Assembly (NCBI GenBank): GCA_029204225.1
Contig: CM055095.1
Span: 34,683,078-34,747,077, forward strand
DNA length: 64,000 nt
From: Diphasiastrum complanatum
Taxonomy: Eukaryota; Streptophyta; Lycopodiopsida; Lycopodiales; Lycopodiaceae
Reading direction: 5' to 3'
Shown here: positions 21,459-35,203 of the stretch, in pieces
Position numbering within the stretch: position 1 is the first letter of the stretch
How the letters are laid out: each line of letters begins with the position of its first letter
The notes under the pieces: generated by a model
What the model was told of the DNA's origin: nothing
Seen by the model: only the letters and a program-made list of their open reading frames with translations
The model's database searches: none
Made by a program: the position numbers and the translations under genes

Positions 21459-23787
21459 ATGGCATCTCAGGGAGGATATCTTCTAGAAGCCAGTGAAAGA
21501 CTAAACACTTCTAATTACTCAATTTGGAAATTCGGAATGGAGTCTATCTTGATACTCCAGGATGTTATGGATATTGTGTTTGGTGTTGAGGAGGAGCCTC
21601 AAGCACAGGCTGAAATTCTTAAGTACAAGAAAAGAGCTAGAATGGCTTTACATTTCATTAAGATGAATGTATCTAATAAAATTTTGAGAGAAATAGGGTC
21701 TTGCACTACAGCCAAAGAAGCTTGGGATGCACTCAAGACCATCTATGAAGCAAAGAATACTTCTAGCATACTCACTCTTAGGAATCAGATTTTTCAAAGT
21801 TTTCAAAGAAGTGAAGAGAGTGCATCTAACTATGTTCTGAGAGTTAAAGATTTACATAGAGAGCTTTCCTGTGTTGGTGTTGGTATTAACCAAGATGAGT
21901 TAGTTCAAGTCATACTGAATGGATTGAAAGATCACTATGATAATCTTGTTCAATCTTTTGCTATTAAAGAGGATGCCTAATCTAGAAACTCTCCAAGAAA
22001 TTCTTATTTCTGAAGAATCTAGACAAAGCTATAAACTCTCCAGGATGAACAAACTCGAGCATGGTGGAAGTGACAAAGCCCTCTTTGTCAAAAACAAACA
22101 GAAAGGAAGGAGTCAGAATCAGTTCTCTCAAGCATCCAACAAAGACAAAGCCAAAGATCGATACAAAGATGGTGAAGAGGATGATACATCTCATCCTTCT
22201 AGCTCAAAGACCAAGACAAAGAAAGTGAAGTGTTTCTTCTGTGGCAAGAAGGGGCACTATGCCTCTAATTGCTTCAAGAAGAAAAACCAACTCAAGCAAG
22301 CTAATCTCTCCAAAGAGGTTGAAAAAGATTCTGTTGCAAGTGATGGAGAAGGATCACTTATGGTGTCCAATTTTTCTTCATCACCTTTCAAGAAAGATGG
22401 AGCTTGGTACATAGACAGTGGATCCTCTTCACATATGTGTTGTTCAAAGGAGTCATTTGACTCAATCTTACCTTTCAAAGGACTCAAGAGATCTATTTAC
22501 ACAGCTAATGATCATGAGTGCCCAATAGAAGGAATTGACAACATGCCATTGAAACTTGCTTCTTCAAAAGTTCTTGCACTTTCTAATGTTCTTTTCATTC
22601 CAGAATCACAAAGAACTTAATTAGTGTGGGAAAGTTGTTTGAAAATGGTTGTGATGTAAAGTTCAACTCCAATACTTATTTTATCAAGAGAAAAGATGCG
22701 ATCCTTGCTGATGGATCTAGATGTGGTGGAATTTTTAAGTTGAATTCTTATGAGAATGCAAACCTTTGTGAAGTTGCTTTGTTATCTAAGGAGGAGCTGT
22801 GGCATAGAAGGTTGGGTCATCATAACTTTAAATCTATGTCTCCTATGGTTAAGAAGGTGAAGACTATTGGTCTTCCAAAATCTCTTTCTAAAGATTTCAA
22901 GCCTTGTGAGGCTTGTGCCATTGCAAAGTCACACAGAAAGCCATATCAGAAGTCTTTTATAAAGACTACTCATCCTTTGGAGCTTATACACTTAGATGTA
23001 CATTTTTCTCTTCTGAAAGTATTGGTGGTGCAACATGTTTTGTCACCTTTATTGATGACTTTACTAGATATACTTGGTTGTATCTACTTTCTTCAAAGGC
23101 AATGGTTTTTTATCACTTTCTAATCTTCAAAGCTTATGTTGAGAAACAGTTTTCTTTTAAAGTTAAAGCTTTAAGATGTGATGGAGGAGTTGAATACATC
23201 AACAAGTTTCATGAATACTGTGAAGGTGAAAGAATAAAGAGAGAGTTTTTTTATGCTTATTCTCCATCTCAAAATGGAGTAGTTGAGAGGAAAAACAGAT
23301 CTTTATGTGAATGTGCTAAAGCAATTCGAATAGCAGCTTCTTTGCCTATTGATTATTGGGGTGAAGCTATAAATTGTGCAAACTATTTGTGCAATAGATT
23401 ATCTCACAATGCACTTGCTGGAAAATCACCTTTTGAAGTCTGTTTAAGAAGAAACCTAAGGTAGATCACCTTAGAGTTTTTGGTTGTGCTTGCTTTGTTA
23501 ATAAGCCCTTGGAAAGAAGGAAAAGAGATGATCCTAATTCTATTAAAGGGATCATGATTGGATATGCATCTAACAAGAAAGCTTACAGAATCTATGTTCC
23601 CTCTACCTCAACTACAATTGAGAGTAGGGATGTTATATTCCATGAAGATCAAAATTACATCCTTGAGGAGGCCGAGTTCAAAGATTCTCACAAAGATACT
23701 CCAATCATCACCCTTGAAGATTATCATGGAGAGATGGGGCCAAGAATTGAGGAAGAGTGTCGTACTATACCAACAGAGTTAATATAG
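21459..23787 (+). pseudogene. Copia element B gag-protease-integrase, frameshifted, no RT
   Basis: Gag starts at 21459 (LNTSNYSIWKFGMESILIL). Its frame shifts near 21960 and continues with a CX2CX4HX4C zinc knuckle (CFFCGKKGHYASNC) and the aspartic protease site (WYIDSGSSSHM). A second shift at about 22615 leads to the integrase zinc region (LWHRRLGHHNF, CEACAIAKSHR). A third near 23010 leads to the core with LRCDGGVEY and NGVVERKNRS. A fourth near 23464 leads to the post-integrase block (IKGIMIGYASNKKAYRIY). The sequence turns into unrelated DNA at about 23787, so RT and RNase H are absent. Confidence 0.9.
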
Positions 23788-25539
23788 ATTTTATAGTAAA
23801 TAATGTCGTTCTCACAAAGGACAGCGTTAGAAATGTTTTTGGTACAATTATGGCAAGTGGTTTCGAGTGTTATTCTAGTTGCCGACAGACATTAAAAAGT
23901 AACCAGTATTACTTAAATTTGGGATGGGTAGTGTTAATAAATTCAGAACAACAATCTGGCCTCTATCGAATTGGATGAAGCGCGTTTTACAGATGAGATG
24001 TTATCAGAGTAGTACAACGGTACTACACTCTGGCTGATTAAGGTGTCAATAGAGAATCGAGAATTGTTCGATGTATTTGCGACTGTGCAGACAATTAATT
24101 AATCGCGTTCGCAAACTATTCGTTTCTAGACAGAAGTCCTCAACAACTAAAGTCCAACTTAATGGTTAAAGAATACGAAGAGTTTTAGAATACGTTAGAA
24201 ACTTATGTCAATGCCAATCAGGAAGACAGATCAGATACTTAAATCTTCAGACAAGGACTGTCATCTCATATGTATACATACAGCTTTATTCAATGATCGT
24301 GTTAGAATGTACCAAAGATACTCATTATTTGAGTGTCGAAAAGAAAGTATTCGCGACAGACAAATAAGATGATTTGAAGACAGTTCTTTAGAGCATGCTT
24401 TACGGAAACACAACAAACGACTGTAATGCACTAGAGCGTATGTCTGATCAGAGAGAAATTCATGAAATGCGTTAGAGATTGTTAGCAGACTCCAGATCAC
24501 TCACAATCAGCAGTGCGGAGAACAGAGATTAGAGAGAATAACTCACAGAACTCTATTCACTTCTTCAATCTCTTACATAAGCATAAACTCTTCTCTCTCG
24601 ATGATCGAGACTGAAGTGTGAGATCAATATATGTTCTACGGGACGAACAAACACACCTAAAACAACAGGTGCGTCACTTCCGCGAAAGGGTCTAGTTAAC
24701 GATTAGACTAAAAATACGTTCACCTATACCATAGGAGGTATACTTAACTATGAGTTAAAGTTACTCTAGTTTATCATGTCTTTTCGTATCTAGTCATTTC
24801 GTATGGACAACCTAGTAAAGGTTATCCAAGACAATGTCTTTTCGTTTGAAAGGTCTTACCCTTAATTACAAGGCAAGTGCTTAGGAGATATATTCCCGAA
24901 AAATGACTTAGGCCTCTTCATGATTTATACTTATCCAGCTCATATCTTCATTTTCGAGTATATCATGCCATATTTAGTGCCTCTGGTGGTTGACATGGTC
25001 GATCATCTACTCTACATCCATAGAAAAAATACATTACTAACCATAAAAAACATGACCACTAACAAACGATGTCAAGCAAAAATCACAAAATTTATAAGTC
25101 GCAAGAAGTAAAGTTAACAAAAACATGTTTGTTTAAGTAGAAAATTCATAGCATAGTTAATTTTGGTAGTGAAAGACAAACTATTTCGAAGAAGAATATG
25201 CACTCCCATAATTTCGACCTAAATTCCCAAGCAATGGTATCAAGGGATTATATATATTTTTTAACAACAAGGACTTTAAGCTTCCAGGACAAAATGCTAG
25301 AGATTAAACAAAGTTAAAACATGGATCACTAGAAGCACAAGTGCATTGTACATTCTTTGAGGACTCGCTACATAGTGTACATAAAACATCATTAGCCCTA
25401 TAATTTAACAAGCAAGCTAGCATAAGGCTGAGTAAATGAGTGTCAAACTCATCATGAGTACGGTCTTTTATACGGTTGATGGGCTCAAGCATATATAGTT
25501 ATTAGTTTTTCCCCTGATAACAATCAGTTGGGCTGAGCC
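23788..25539. other. Unassigned AT-rich stretch, possibly LTR-derived
   Basis: No gene. The part from 24050 to 24370 has several TCGCG/TTCGCGA-type boxes like those in the copia LTR at 31239-32421, so part may be an old LTR that cut off element B. From 24900 to 25540 I see nothing. Confidence 0.35.
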
Positions 25540-25740
25540 AACTGTCATGTTTTGTTAATTGCCATCCTCATCAAAGACCCTTAGACAATACATGCCCTCC
25601 AGCATTTCCTCTCCAATATGAACGTCCCCAAAGCATGCTTCACCATTTTCAACCGTTAATAGTACTCAATAGCTATCATGTTTCGTTAATTGCCATCCTC
25701 ATCAAAGACCCTTAGAAAATACATGCCCTCCACCATTCCC
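25540..25740. repeat. Tandem duplication, 133-bp period
   Basis: About 68 bases at 25540-25607 recur at 25673-25740 with a few substitutions; both contain TTAATTGCCATCCTCATC and AAGACCCTTAGA. It borders the CT microsatellite and may belong to the LTR of the following gypsy element. Confidence 0.75.
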
Positions 25741-25751
25741 TTATGAACTTA

Positions 25752-25873
<122 letters not shown>

Positions 25874-26080
25874 CTTCCTTCTTCCTATCTATCTCTTTCC
25901 ATCTCTTTTTCACTCCAATCATGATGTGTGTGTGGTTTGTATTAGGAAAGGGTAGTGTTAGGAAAAGGAATAAAAAGCATCTAAATCTAGCAACTTGACA
26001 TAGTTAGGTACCCATCTAGTATTCTAACCCTTTTTGACAGGCGGAAGGGTTGCTCACCATCGAATCTACACACCCTATAG

Positions 26081-26098
26081 TGGCATCATTGCTAGGGA
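26081..26098 (+). other. Gypsy primer-binding-site region
   Basis: TGGCATCATTGCTAGGGA is a decayed form of the TGGCGCCGTTGCCGGGG sequence that follows the 5' LTR in many plant Ty3/gypsy elements. Its position before the leader and gag supports the reading. Confidence 0.6.
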
Positions 26099-27504
26099 TA
26101 GGTTTTACTAACTAGTTTAGTTGCATATTTAATTGTTTTTTGCTTTTGTAGAGTGTTTTTAGGTAGTTTTTGGGATAGATTTAGCTTGTTTTGTGTGATT
26201 TCTTGTGCTTGGACTATTCTCAGCTAGCAGAAGAGGTGTGAGAGGCTAGTGGAGACCCAAAATAGCCTCTAAGGGCTTGGCATCCATTCACAAAATTGAA
26301 AAAACCATAAAAATAGCTCAAATCTAATTTTGGAGGGAAAAGAGACAAAAATCCCATCAAATTTTGTTTATTCAAAATCCAGTGAGAACCAACCTTCGCA
26401 CAACTAGCAACAGTTCCAGGGTACTAACTCAAACCTGCATAGAAGCCTGCGAAGGTTTCTACCAATCAGATCTTGAAAAATCTCAAAAAACCATAAAAAA
26501 TTCAAAATTTTCTTGAAAACTTAAAAACATTTCAGATCTTCATAAGAACCTTCGCAGAGCTCTCTAAAGTTCCATCTTAGTGATACCATGACACAAAGAA
26601 CTTACGAAGGTTAATTCCCAGTATAAGTGCTCTTGTGAAGTTTCCCCAGTTAAAAAAGAAGGGAAAATCAGGTAGAACCCTCGCAGACACCCAAATTTTC
26701 AGTTCTAGTGGCCTAAAACTTTCACAGAGAATCTTGAAGTTCCATCTTAGTGAGACAAGGACACATAAGACCCTAAGAAGGTTAGAACGATTCCAGTGAG
26801 CAGAAAATTGGATTTGAGTGTCTAAAAATCACTAAAATTAGAAGATCCATCAAATCCTTGCAGAAGTAACCTTCAAAGACCTTCCCAATGTCTTCAAAAT
26901 GCCATTTTCCATCAATGATGAGCCCTGTGAAAGTTAGTTGCCAAAAATGACTGATTTGTGATCAAAAAAGTGCTTTGGAACCTTTGTAGACAACCATAAC
27001 ATTTTGATCTATAGAAAAGAACCTTCCTCCCTTAGACCAGAGCCAGATCCAGTCCCTGACAAGCCTGCGAAGGTTAGTTCTCAACAGATATGAAGAAATC
27101 AAGGTTTTTGACTACAAAATATGAAAGAAAGTTTGCACATCCAACCCTTGCACGAGTAACCTTCGCAAATAGGATCAATAGTCAGACCTACACCAGATCT
27201 AGCTACTGTGAAAATCTTAGGCCAATCCGAACAAGTATCAAAAAGTTATCAAGGAAAAACCACCATAAGAGGCCTAAAATCACACTTTTGGCCCCCTAGA
27301 CTGATCCGACTCCTAAAGATCCAGATTGAATTCCACAGATCCATCAAGATTCAACTACCTTGGACCTTTCCATCAAATGAATTTGAGATCCGGATGATCA
27401 ATATCGAGAAGGATTGCAAATTAGCCTCCAAACCTTCCCAGAGTTGTAGTCGTGCATGTTGAGGCAGAAGTAGAACCAACACTCAACCCGTACCTGTCGC
27501 ACCC
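26099..27504 (+). other. Gypsy leader with reiterated AACCTTCGCA motif
   Basis: A 1.4-kb leader without a supported ORF. It holds many copies of a roughly 10-base motif in both orientations: AACCTTCGCA at 26391 and about 26548, GCGAAGGTT-type copies at about 26448, 26605 and 27066, GAACCCTCGCAGA at 26674, and AACCTTCGCA again at about 27158. More diverged copies lie between. The same motif fills 35204-36275 next to a minus-strand gypsy element. Confidence 0.6.
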
Positions 27505-27942
27505 TTGCAAGCAGTTCGGAGAGCACCTTGCATGAAAATTTCTAAATATGATGAATCATCAAATCCCATCATATTCATCCAGATCTACGAGAAAGCATGT
27601 GAAATTTATGAAAATCAAACACTGGCGGAGAAATTGATGTTGTTCTCCATGTCTCTGGTAGCAGTGTTGCAATATTGGTTCTTGAACTTGTCGGACGAAG
27701 AAAAAATCACTTTGGAAGGGGTTAAAGAGGCACTTTAAACCGAGAAAGTTCTTGGAAGGTACATTTCTCCTGCTAAGCAAAGTGAAAATGGAAAAAGAGA
27801 AAGGGTTAGGGACTACATAGAATGGGTCAAACACCTAAGATCCGAATGCAATGCAGCCCTAACTCTCGATCATGCGGTCATTATGTGGTTCCTCGTGGGG
27901 ATACCACAAAGTATCAAAAGAGAGTTGAAAAGATGGGAGTAG
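27505..27942 (+). pseudogene. Ty3/gypsy gag, one internal stop
   Basis: One frame of 146 codons broken only by a TAA at 27736-27738. It has the retrotransposon gag pattern: FIQIYEKACEIYENQTLAEK, then LQYWFLNL, then RVRDYIEWVKHLRSECN. A homologous frame would normally run on to a zinc knuckle, which I do not see. The start codon is tentative. Confidence 0.7.
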
Positions 27943-28499
27943 TACGCTACAATGTAGGAAGCCATGGAGATGCCACCAAAGAAGAAGATGAGGGTTCCAA
28001 TGATGAATCATATCCGACTACCCATAATCCAACTCCCTCGGTAAGATCGTCATCCAATGCATTCCATATCTCAACAGATCTGCTGATGGAACAAATGATG
28101 AAGTTACATAAGCAGCAAATGGAACAACTGATGATGCAGTTTGATCAGAAACTGAAGGCCTTACAGGGAGCTGTAGCACCAACTCCAAATCCACCAGAAC
28201 AGATCAGCTGTAGTATCCCCGATAAGAGAACATATGGTGTCCGATTTGTACCTAGAACCATACTGCAAATGAGTGTCTAGTGTTGAAGCAAAATCTCTAG
28301 CTAACACAACGGTACTCCCACTTGTGCAATGCTTCATTGCACGAAACGACATTCTGTCCATTCAACCCCAGGATCATGTATGTGTTCAAATAATGAACTT
28401 GTTTGATGCTCTGTTCTGTTTGCTTACTGCGATAAGAACTAATTCACTATGTTTGATTAAGAGGAATCATTAGCCAATTCAATCATGTTTGATGAATCT

Positions 28500-29400
28500 A
28501 TTTGCTAGTTGCTGACTACAACAGTTCCAAGAAGGATGCCACATCAAAAGCAAAGCTCCCATGTTCTAGTGCTAGTAGTTACGTGAGCGCAAAAACAGAA
28601 GGGAGTGGCCCCATCACCACCTCCATCAGTATTAATGGCCTCGACGACCAACCCTCAACTGCAGGACCATATCCAAATGTGAGGGAAGAAGGAAGGATAT
28701 ACCATAAGGTCTGCCATTGGGTATAAAAAGCACAAGAAGAGGAAAGCACAAGAAGAGAAAGTTGCACAAGCACAATAAGCTCATGCAGAACCTCAACCTA
28801 CAAAAAAACCAGCACCATCAATGCGAATGAATCAAAATGATTACTTGCATCATCACGAACCACCCTTCCATATGGAAGTGCCAGAGGTCTCACATATAGG
28901 TGTGCTCACTAGTTTATTGTCTAGTTGCATGAACTTATCTCTCGATGAGTTACTGCAGATTGCACCTCAAGCCAAGAGCATCCTAGCTGAATGGGCCAAA
29001 GCGGGACCAGAAATAGCTGAGAAAGAGCCCTTATGATGTTGTGCGAGCTACAAAGGAACGAGCAACATCCTCCATATCGGGACAACATGGAAAAGTGAAG
29101 AACACAACATTACCCTGCCTATCAGGCATAAAAGTTTCGAGGACGAAGCAACAGTAGTAGATGGAGGATCGAGTGTAAATTTGATCTCCACTACCTTGTA
29201 TTAGAAATGAGGGCTGCAAGGATTCAAACCAACAAAATTTGCCATCGAATTAGCAAATCAATCATGTGTAAAACCAAAGGGTGTAGGTGACAACATCCCA
29301 GTGAAAATAACGGAAATACAATTTGTAATCACCTTCGTGGTCATGGACATACCAGAGTCCCCTTCACACCAAGTGTAAAAACTTTTCACACCAACTACAT
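28500..29400 (+). pseudogene. Gypsy gag-C and protease region, decayed
   Basis: A short open block at 28821-29036 (LDELLQIAPQAKSILAEWAK) precedes a retropepsin-like site at about 29155 (VVDGGSSVNLIS). The first active-site triad is D-G-G. Stops and frameshifts are frequent. About 20 bases after 29400 the sequence jumps into the end of RNase H, so the whole RT domain is missing. Confidence 0.6.
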
Positions 29401-29418
29401 GGACAGAAAAAGAAAAAA

Positions 29419-30470
29419 GAAAGTGTTGGACTTTTGTTGTTGGAGTTTGATTTTCGGATAGTGGTTCGCAATGGAAAGCAACATTATATGGTAGATCATG
29501 TGTCACGAATCAAGGAGAAGGAAACTACAGCCCTACTTGACGATGAGCTACCAGACACTGTCTTATTCTACATTGACCAGTGTACTTGAATAGGCCACTG
29601 ACATTGTGGAGTATCTTATGCGGGGCCAATCGAACAAATCCTTACCCAAGGTGGAACATCAAAAGTTGATTCTCAAGGCTAGACCTTATCAGTTGATTGT
29701 CGGCCAATTATATTGATGAGGAGTAGATAGTATTCTTCGAAGATGTATTCTTCCACATGAGGCCACCCCGATTATTTCAATTTCGCATGAAGGCATGGGT
29801 GGTGGTCATTTCGCATCTGACTTTACTGTTCGCAAGATCTTGCAATCAGGATGCTGGTGGCCAACGATTTATAAAGACATGGATGAATACTTGAAAAAAT
29901 GCTACGTGTGCTAGAGACCTAGAAGACCGACAAGATTGAACTATGATCTCCTACATCCAGTCCTAGTTCAAACATCGTTTAAAAAATGGGGATTGGACTA
30001 TATCAGTCCAATTCATCCTTCTGCAAGAAGTTCACAAGCTTGATATATTATTGTGGCTACAGATTATCTCACCAAGTGGGTAGAATTCAAGGTAGTGTGA
30101 ATAGCTGACGCTCGAGCAACCACCAAGTTCCTATACGAAAATATCCTTGTGCGCTTCGGCTTCCCGATAGAGATAGTTAGCGATCGCGGAAGCCATTTCG
30201 TCAATGAGACCCATCAAGGTTTTGTTGGAGGAATTCTTCGTGATCCATAGATTCAACACACCTTATTATCTTCATGGTAATGGGCAGGCCGCCAAGTCAT
30301 CCAATAAGATCTTGTGTAGCGTAATCACGAAAACAGTTGAAGCTAGCAGATCTGATTGAGAACACAAGTTACATGCTACTCTGTGGGCATTCAGAACAAC
30401 ATACAAGGGAAGCATTGATCAGACACCCTTTCAACTGGTTTATGGTCAAGATGCAGTAATGTTAGTGGAG
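29419..30470 (+). pseudogene. Gypsy RNase H end and integrase, decayed
   Basis: Homologous along its length to the minus-strand gypsy block at 36276-37826, which is better preserved. Recognisable parts are LEFDFRIVVRNGKQHYMVDH, the integrase zinc region (LSREGMGGGHFAS equivalent at about 29790), and the core around 29990 and 30170-30300. Many stops. It ends near 30470 in the block that reads TPFQLVYGQDAVM and is followed by unrelated sequence. Confidence 0.8.
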
Positions 30471-31238
30471 TTTATCAACTATAGAAAATAGCAATAATAA
30501 ATGTCCATTCAACACTAGAGCAAGTTACACAATTTGTATTTTCTCTCTTGCTAATAGTAGTCCCTTATATCACTATATACAATCTACCCTTCTTAATTGT
30601 TACCTCCATATGTGTTCCAAGCTGTCCTTATTTGTGATCCACAGATCTCTTCGGCCTAGAGTGTTTTCAAACAGAAATATTATTGTTCACCCAAAAAACT
30701 TGGGCATTTTTCGAGATGCCAACAAAAAAACTAGTATGACCATGACGTGCTACAAAAAAAATTTACTTGATTTTGAGAGAAAAATGATTGTAGTAGGGAA
30801 AGATAGAATTCTACTTTTGGTTGAATATAATTTTTCAGGTCATAAATGATAATAGCATCTTGCCTGTCAATATTGTAAGCATTGGGACAAACATTTGAAT
30901 CTATTTTCACATTTCTTAGTGCTAAGCTTGCAGATGCAAGTTCAAATCAGAATATCTATAAGGGACTATTGGAGATATGATATCCAACTGAGGACTCAAG
31001 TCTCACTTGTCGAAGCACCATATAGAATATCTTAGATAGATCAATGAAATTGTTGAGAGTGTTTTTGAAATACGTACTCATTTTTATCATAACTTCAATC
31101 GCAAGATGTATGTATAGTGACACATACTTCAATTTCTGAAATCAATATTATTTCTACTTAAACGAAGCCTTGTTCTCGAAATAGAACAAATTTAAACATG
31201 GCACGGGATGATATTCAAATTATATTTAGTATTATTAA
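30471..31238. other. Unassigned sequence between gypsy and copia relics
   Basis: AT-rich. The ORF at 30610-30849 has no recognisable domain. Nothing supported. Confidence 0.4.
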
Positions 31239-32421
31239 TGTTGGATTTATTTCCTCTACTCTCCTGAATCCCATTTTAATCTACCTCCATTCATGCTGCA
31301 TCTTTACTCGCGTTGTCGCGCGGTCTGCATATTTACATGTAAATTTCCACAGGCGAAGAAAAGACGAAAGAATCGCGACACTGTGTTTTTACACGAGTTT
31401 TGGTGACAGGCAAAAAAGGTGACACCGTCTAAAAAATGCCGAAGGTACCCCAGAAACCAAACACCGTATAAATCAAATCCCATGGCATTTCGTCAGAGTG
31501 ATGCATTTTTCACATGTTCACCAACGATCATTTCAACGAAGGCTGACGTCGCACCTTTTTCACGCTCACCCATGCATCTGCGCTACCAGACTTGACAATG
31601 ACTGCAGCCACCCACGATCTCCTACAGATAGCACATCCACTTTGCACTTTTTTCATCTGCACACCTGTAATATTGTGTATATATACTGAATACCATTTGC
31701 ATATCCAAAATTGACGATTGAGAGATTGTTGATCAAGAGATTGAAGATCAAGTGTGTGTAAATTTATCATCGGAAGATTTATCAAAGATAGACGAAGTAG
31801 ATGCCTTGTGCATTGATTTTTTTTTGTCAGTAATAGGTTTCATTCCTTTACAGATTGAAGTAGCTTTGTAGAGCATGCGGTTTCATCCACTATTGTCTTG
31901 TGCTCTACCACATTATTGACATGTATATTTGATATACTTAATCTGATAATAGCCCTTTGTTTCTGCATTCAAATCTTTGTCAATATTGCTATGCTTATTC
32001 TTCATTTTGTCTGACTTCCTAGTTGCTCAATTTGGTAAACTAGTTTTAGATGACTAATATTTAGTCTTGACTTTCGTGAATCATTCGCGACTGATTATCA
32101 GTCAAGCTCAGTCTCTCTCTTCGCGAATCATTCGCGACAAATAATTTGTCTAGCTGATCGCGACAAATTATTCTTCTGGTGTCTTATTAATGTTTGGCTA
32201 CGTAATTAGAACGGCCGTGATTTCTATCACTAATGTCCTGTTCGTTCTGATAGGCGTAGTTATGCTTAGGGAAAGAGTCTTATAGCTCATTCCACTGTGC
32301 ACGAACACTTTCCGTTTGAGTTCGTTTTCTCGTTCGTTTCTTTTTTGTGTTCGTATTCTTTTTCGAGCTATTTTTTGTTTCTCACACACGACACTCTCTT
32401 AATCCCCTCATTTTTCCAACA
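31239..32421 (+). repeat. Large copia LTR (1,183 bp)
   Basis: Bounded by TGTTGGA at 31239 and TCCAACA at 32415-32421, a 7-bp terminal inverted repeat, and followed at once by a primer-site-like sequence and a gag gene. The 3' third is studded with TTCGCGA/TCGCGACAAAT boxes (32060-32170). Only this one LTR of the element is visible. Confidence 0.75.
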
Positions 32422-32434
32422 TGGTTTAAGAGCC
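32422..32434 (+). other. Copia primer binding site (diverged)
   Basis: TGGTTTAAGAGCC directly after the LTR, a variant of the usual TGGTATCAGAGCC with changes in the middle. Confidence 0.65.
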
Positions 32435-32576
32435 AGGTTCGTAGCCTGATAAGCTTCCATAGTACAAGACTCTACTAACCAATAGAGTAATTGTTTTCTT
32501 GTTATGTAATTCTGTACTAGATTTTCATACTTAAGTCACTAATAGTTTCTCCTATCACTTAGACTAATTCTTTTAC

Positions 32577-33370
32577 ATGGATTTCCAAGGGAAAGCCAGT
32601 CCTATCATGGACAAGCTTGATGGAGCCAATTACCATCTTTGGAAATTTAAGATGAAAACTATACTAATGGCTAAAGAATTGTATAATGTTGTTACAGGTG
32701 CAGAAGAGAAACACGAAGTGAATGACGCAACAATCGCCAGATGGAGGCTGAAGGATGGAAAAGCTTTCGCGTTGATCATCCTCAACATTATGGATACTAA
32801 GATCAGCCATGTATTCGAGGCTCAGACATCGAAAGAAGTCTGAAAAATTTTGAGCACACTATACGAAGTGTGAGATATAGCTTCCAAGCTACATCTCAGG
32901 AAGAAATTTTACTCTCTCAAGATGGCGAATGGTGATTCCTTGCAGAATCACATTAATCAATTCAAGAACCTGCTCAAGCAAATGGCCGCTGTCGGATCTA
33001 TCACAATCAAGACGTAGTTATGCAACTGCTTATAAGCTTGCCAAGCTCATACGACAGTTGGGTGATGATCATCACGACTCATCCAAAACTGACTCTTTCG
33101 AGAGTCATTACTATGTTGTTGCAGGAAGACATGTGGAGGAACAAAGCCTCAAGTTTCTCTGCTGATTCTCACGCCTTATACACCAACAAGAGCATGACTA
33201 AGCAGAAGAAAAAGAAAGGCCCGAAGCAATTGAAGCTAGACCATAAACCAGCTCAGCACAAAGAACAGTCGAATCCGTAGACAAAGAAGAAGCTGTTCTA
33301 CAAATACTGCAAGCGAAACAACCACGAAGTTCAAGACTGCCGGATACTGCAAGCGAAGAACAACATGTAG
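32577..33370 (+). pseudogene. Copia gag with degraded zinc knuckle
   Basis: Starts MDFQGKASPIMDKLDGANYH, followed by LWKFKMKTILMAKELYNVVT, a DUF4219/UBN2-type gag like element A. An in-frame TGA after SKEV at 32841-32843 and later frameshifts break it. The zinc knuckle near 33300 keeps only part of its Cys/His pattern (YKYCKRNNHEVQDC). Protease and all pol domains are absent; sequence similarity ends about 33370. Confidence 0.8.
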
Positions 33371-33574
33371 TGGGTTTCTTTTCTTGCCTAACCTGAATCC
33401 AAGATCTAGTCAATCTAGCATCAAAGAGACGAGATTAGTTGTCACGCGTAGGTTCGTTCCCATGAGAGCAATAGTTTAGTTCAAATTTCAGCATGAATGG
33501 AAGATCCAAATCTAACACTGACATCCATTAACACTATGACCCATTAACACTACGCATCCACAATAGAAATAGCT

Positions 33575-34786
<1,212 letters not shown>

Positions 34787-35198
34787 CTAGGGATCACCAA
34801 GGAATGCAGCTCGGTAATATATGCGAGGGATTGGCAGCTGGTCTTCGACTTTGTCGGAAGCGAGCGCCTTATTTGGATCAAAGAATATGGAGGGAAGAAA
34901 ATCATCCCATTTTGTTTCAATGCCCATTAAATATTCCAAGTCCCGGGCGTAAGTGGCTGCCGCGCAGACTGTGGGATCGTAACAATTGATGTAGTGGCTG
35001 ACAAATGCAGAGAGAGCCCTTCTGGCATCTACATCCGTTGTCCGAGTAAAAATCCATTGCTTCAAGGAGGGGCCCGACTGTCTGCATCCATGGTTGGATC
35101 AAAGTGTCAAAGGGTAGAGGCCAAATCTGCGTGGCCTCGGGGATGTCACGCTGGATCACCTGTTTGGCACCAGAGTCTTCAGAGGATGAGGAGGCCAT
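34787..35198 (-). pseudogene. Gag-like ORF following the gypsy leader, frameshifted
   Basis: Starts at 35198 (MASSSSEDSGAKQVIQRDIP) and after a frameshift near 35040 continues as ALSAFVSHYINCYDPTVCAA and YLMGIETKWDDFLPSIFF down to a stop near 34787. I do not recognise the domain. Its place directly after the motif-rich leader suggests a gag N-terminus or an extra ORF of the gypsy family. It has no clear similarity to the gag at 27505. Confidence 0.45.
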
Positions 35199-35203
35199 CT
35201 TAG

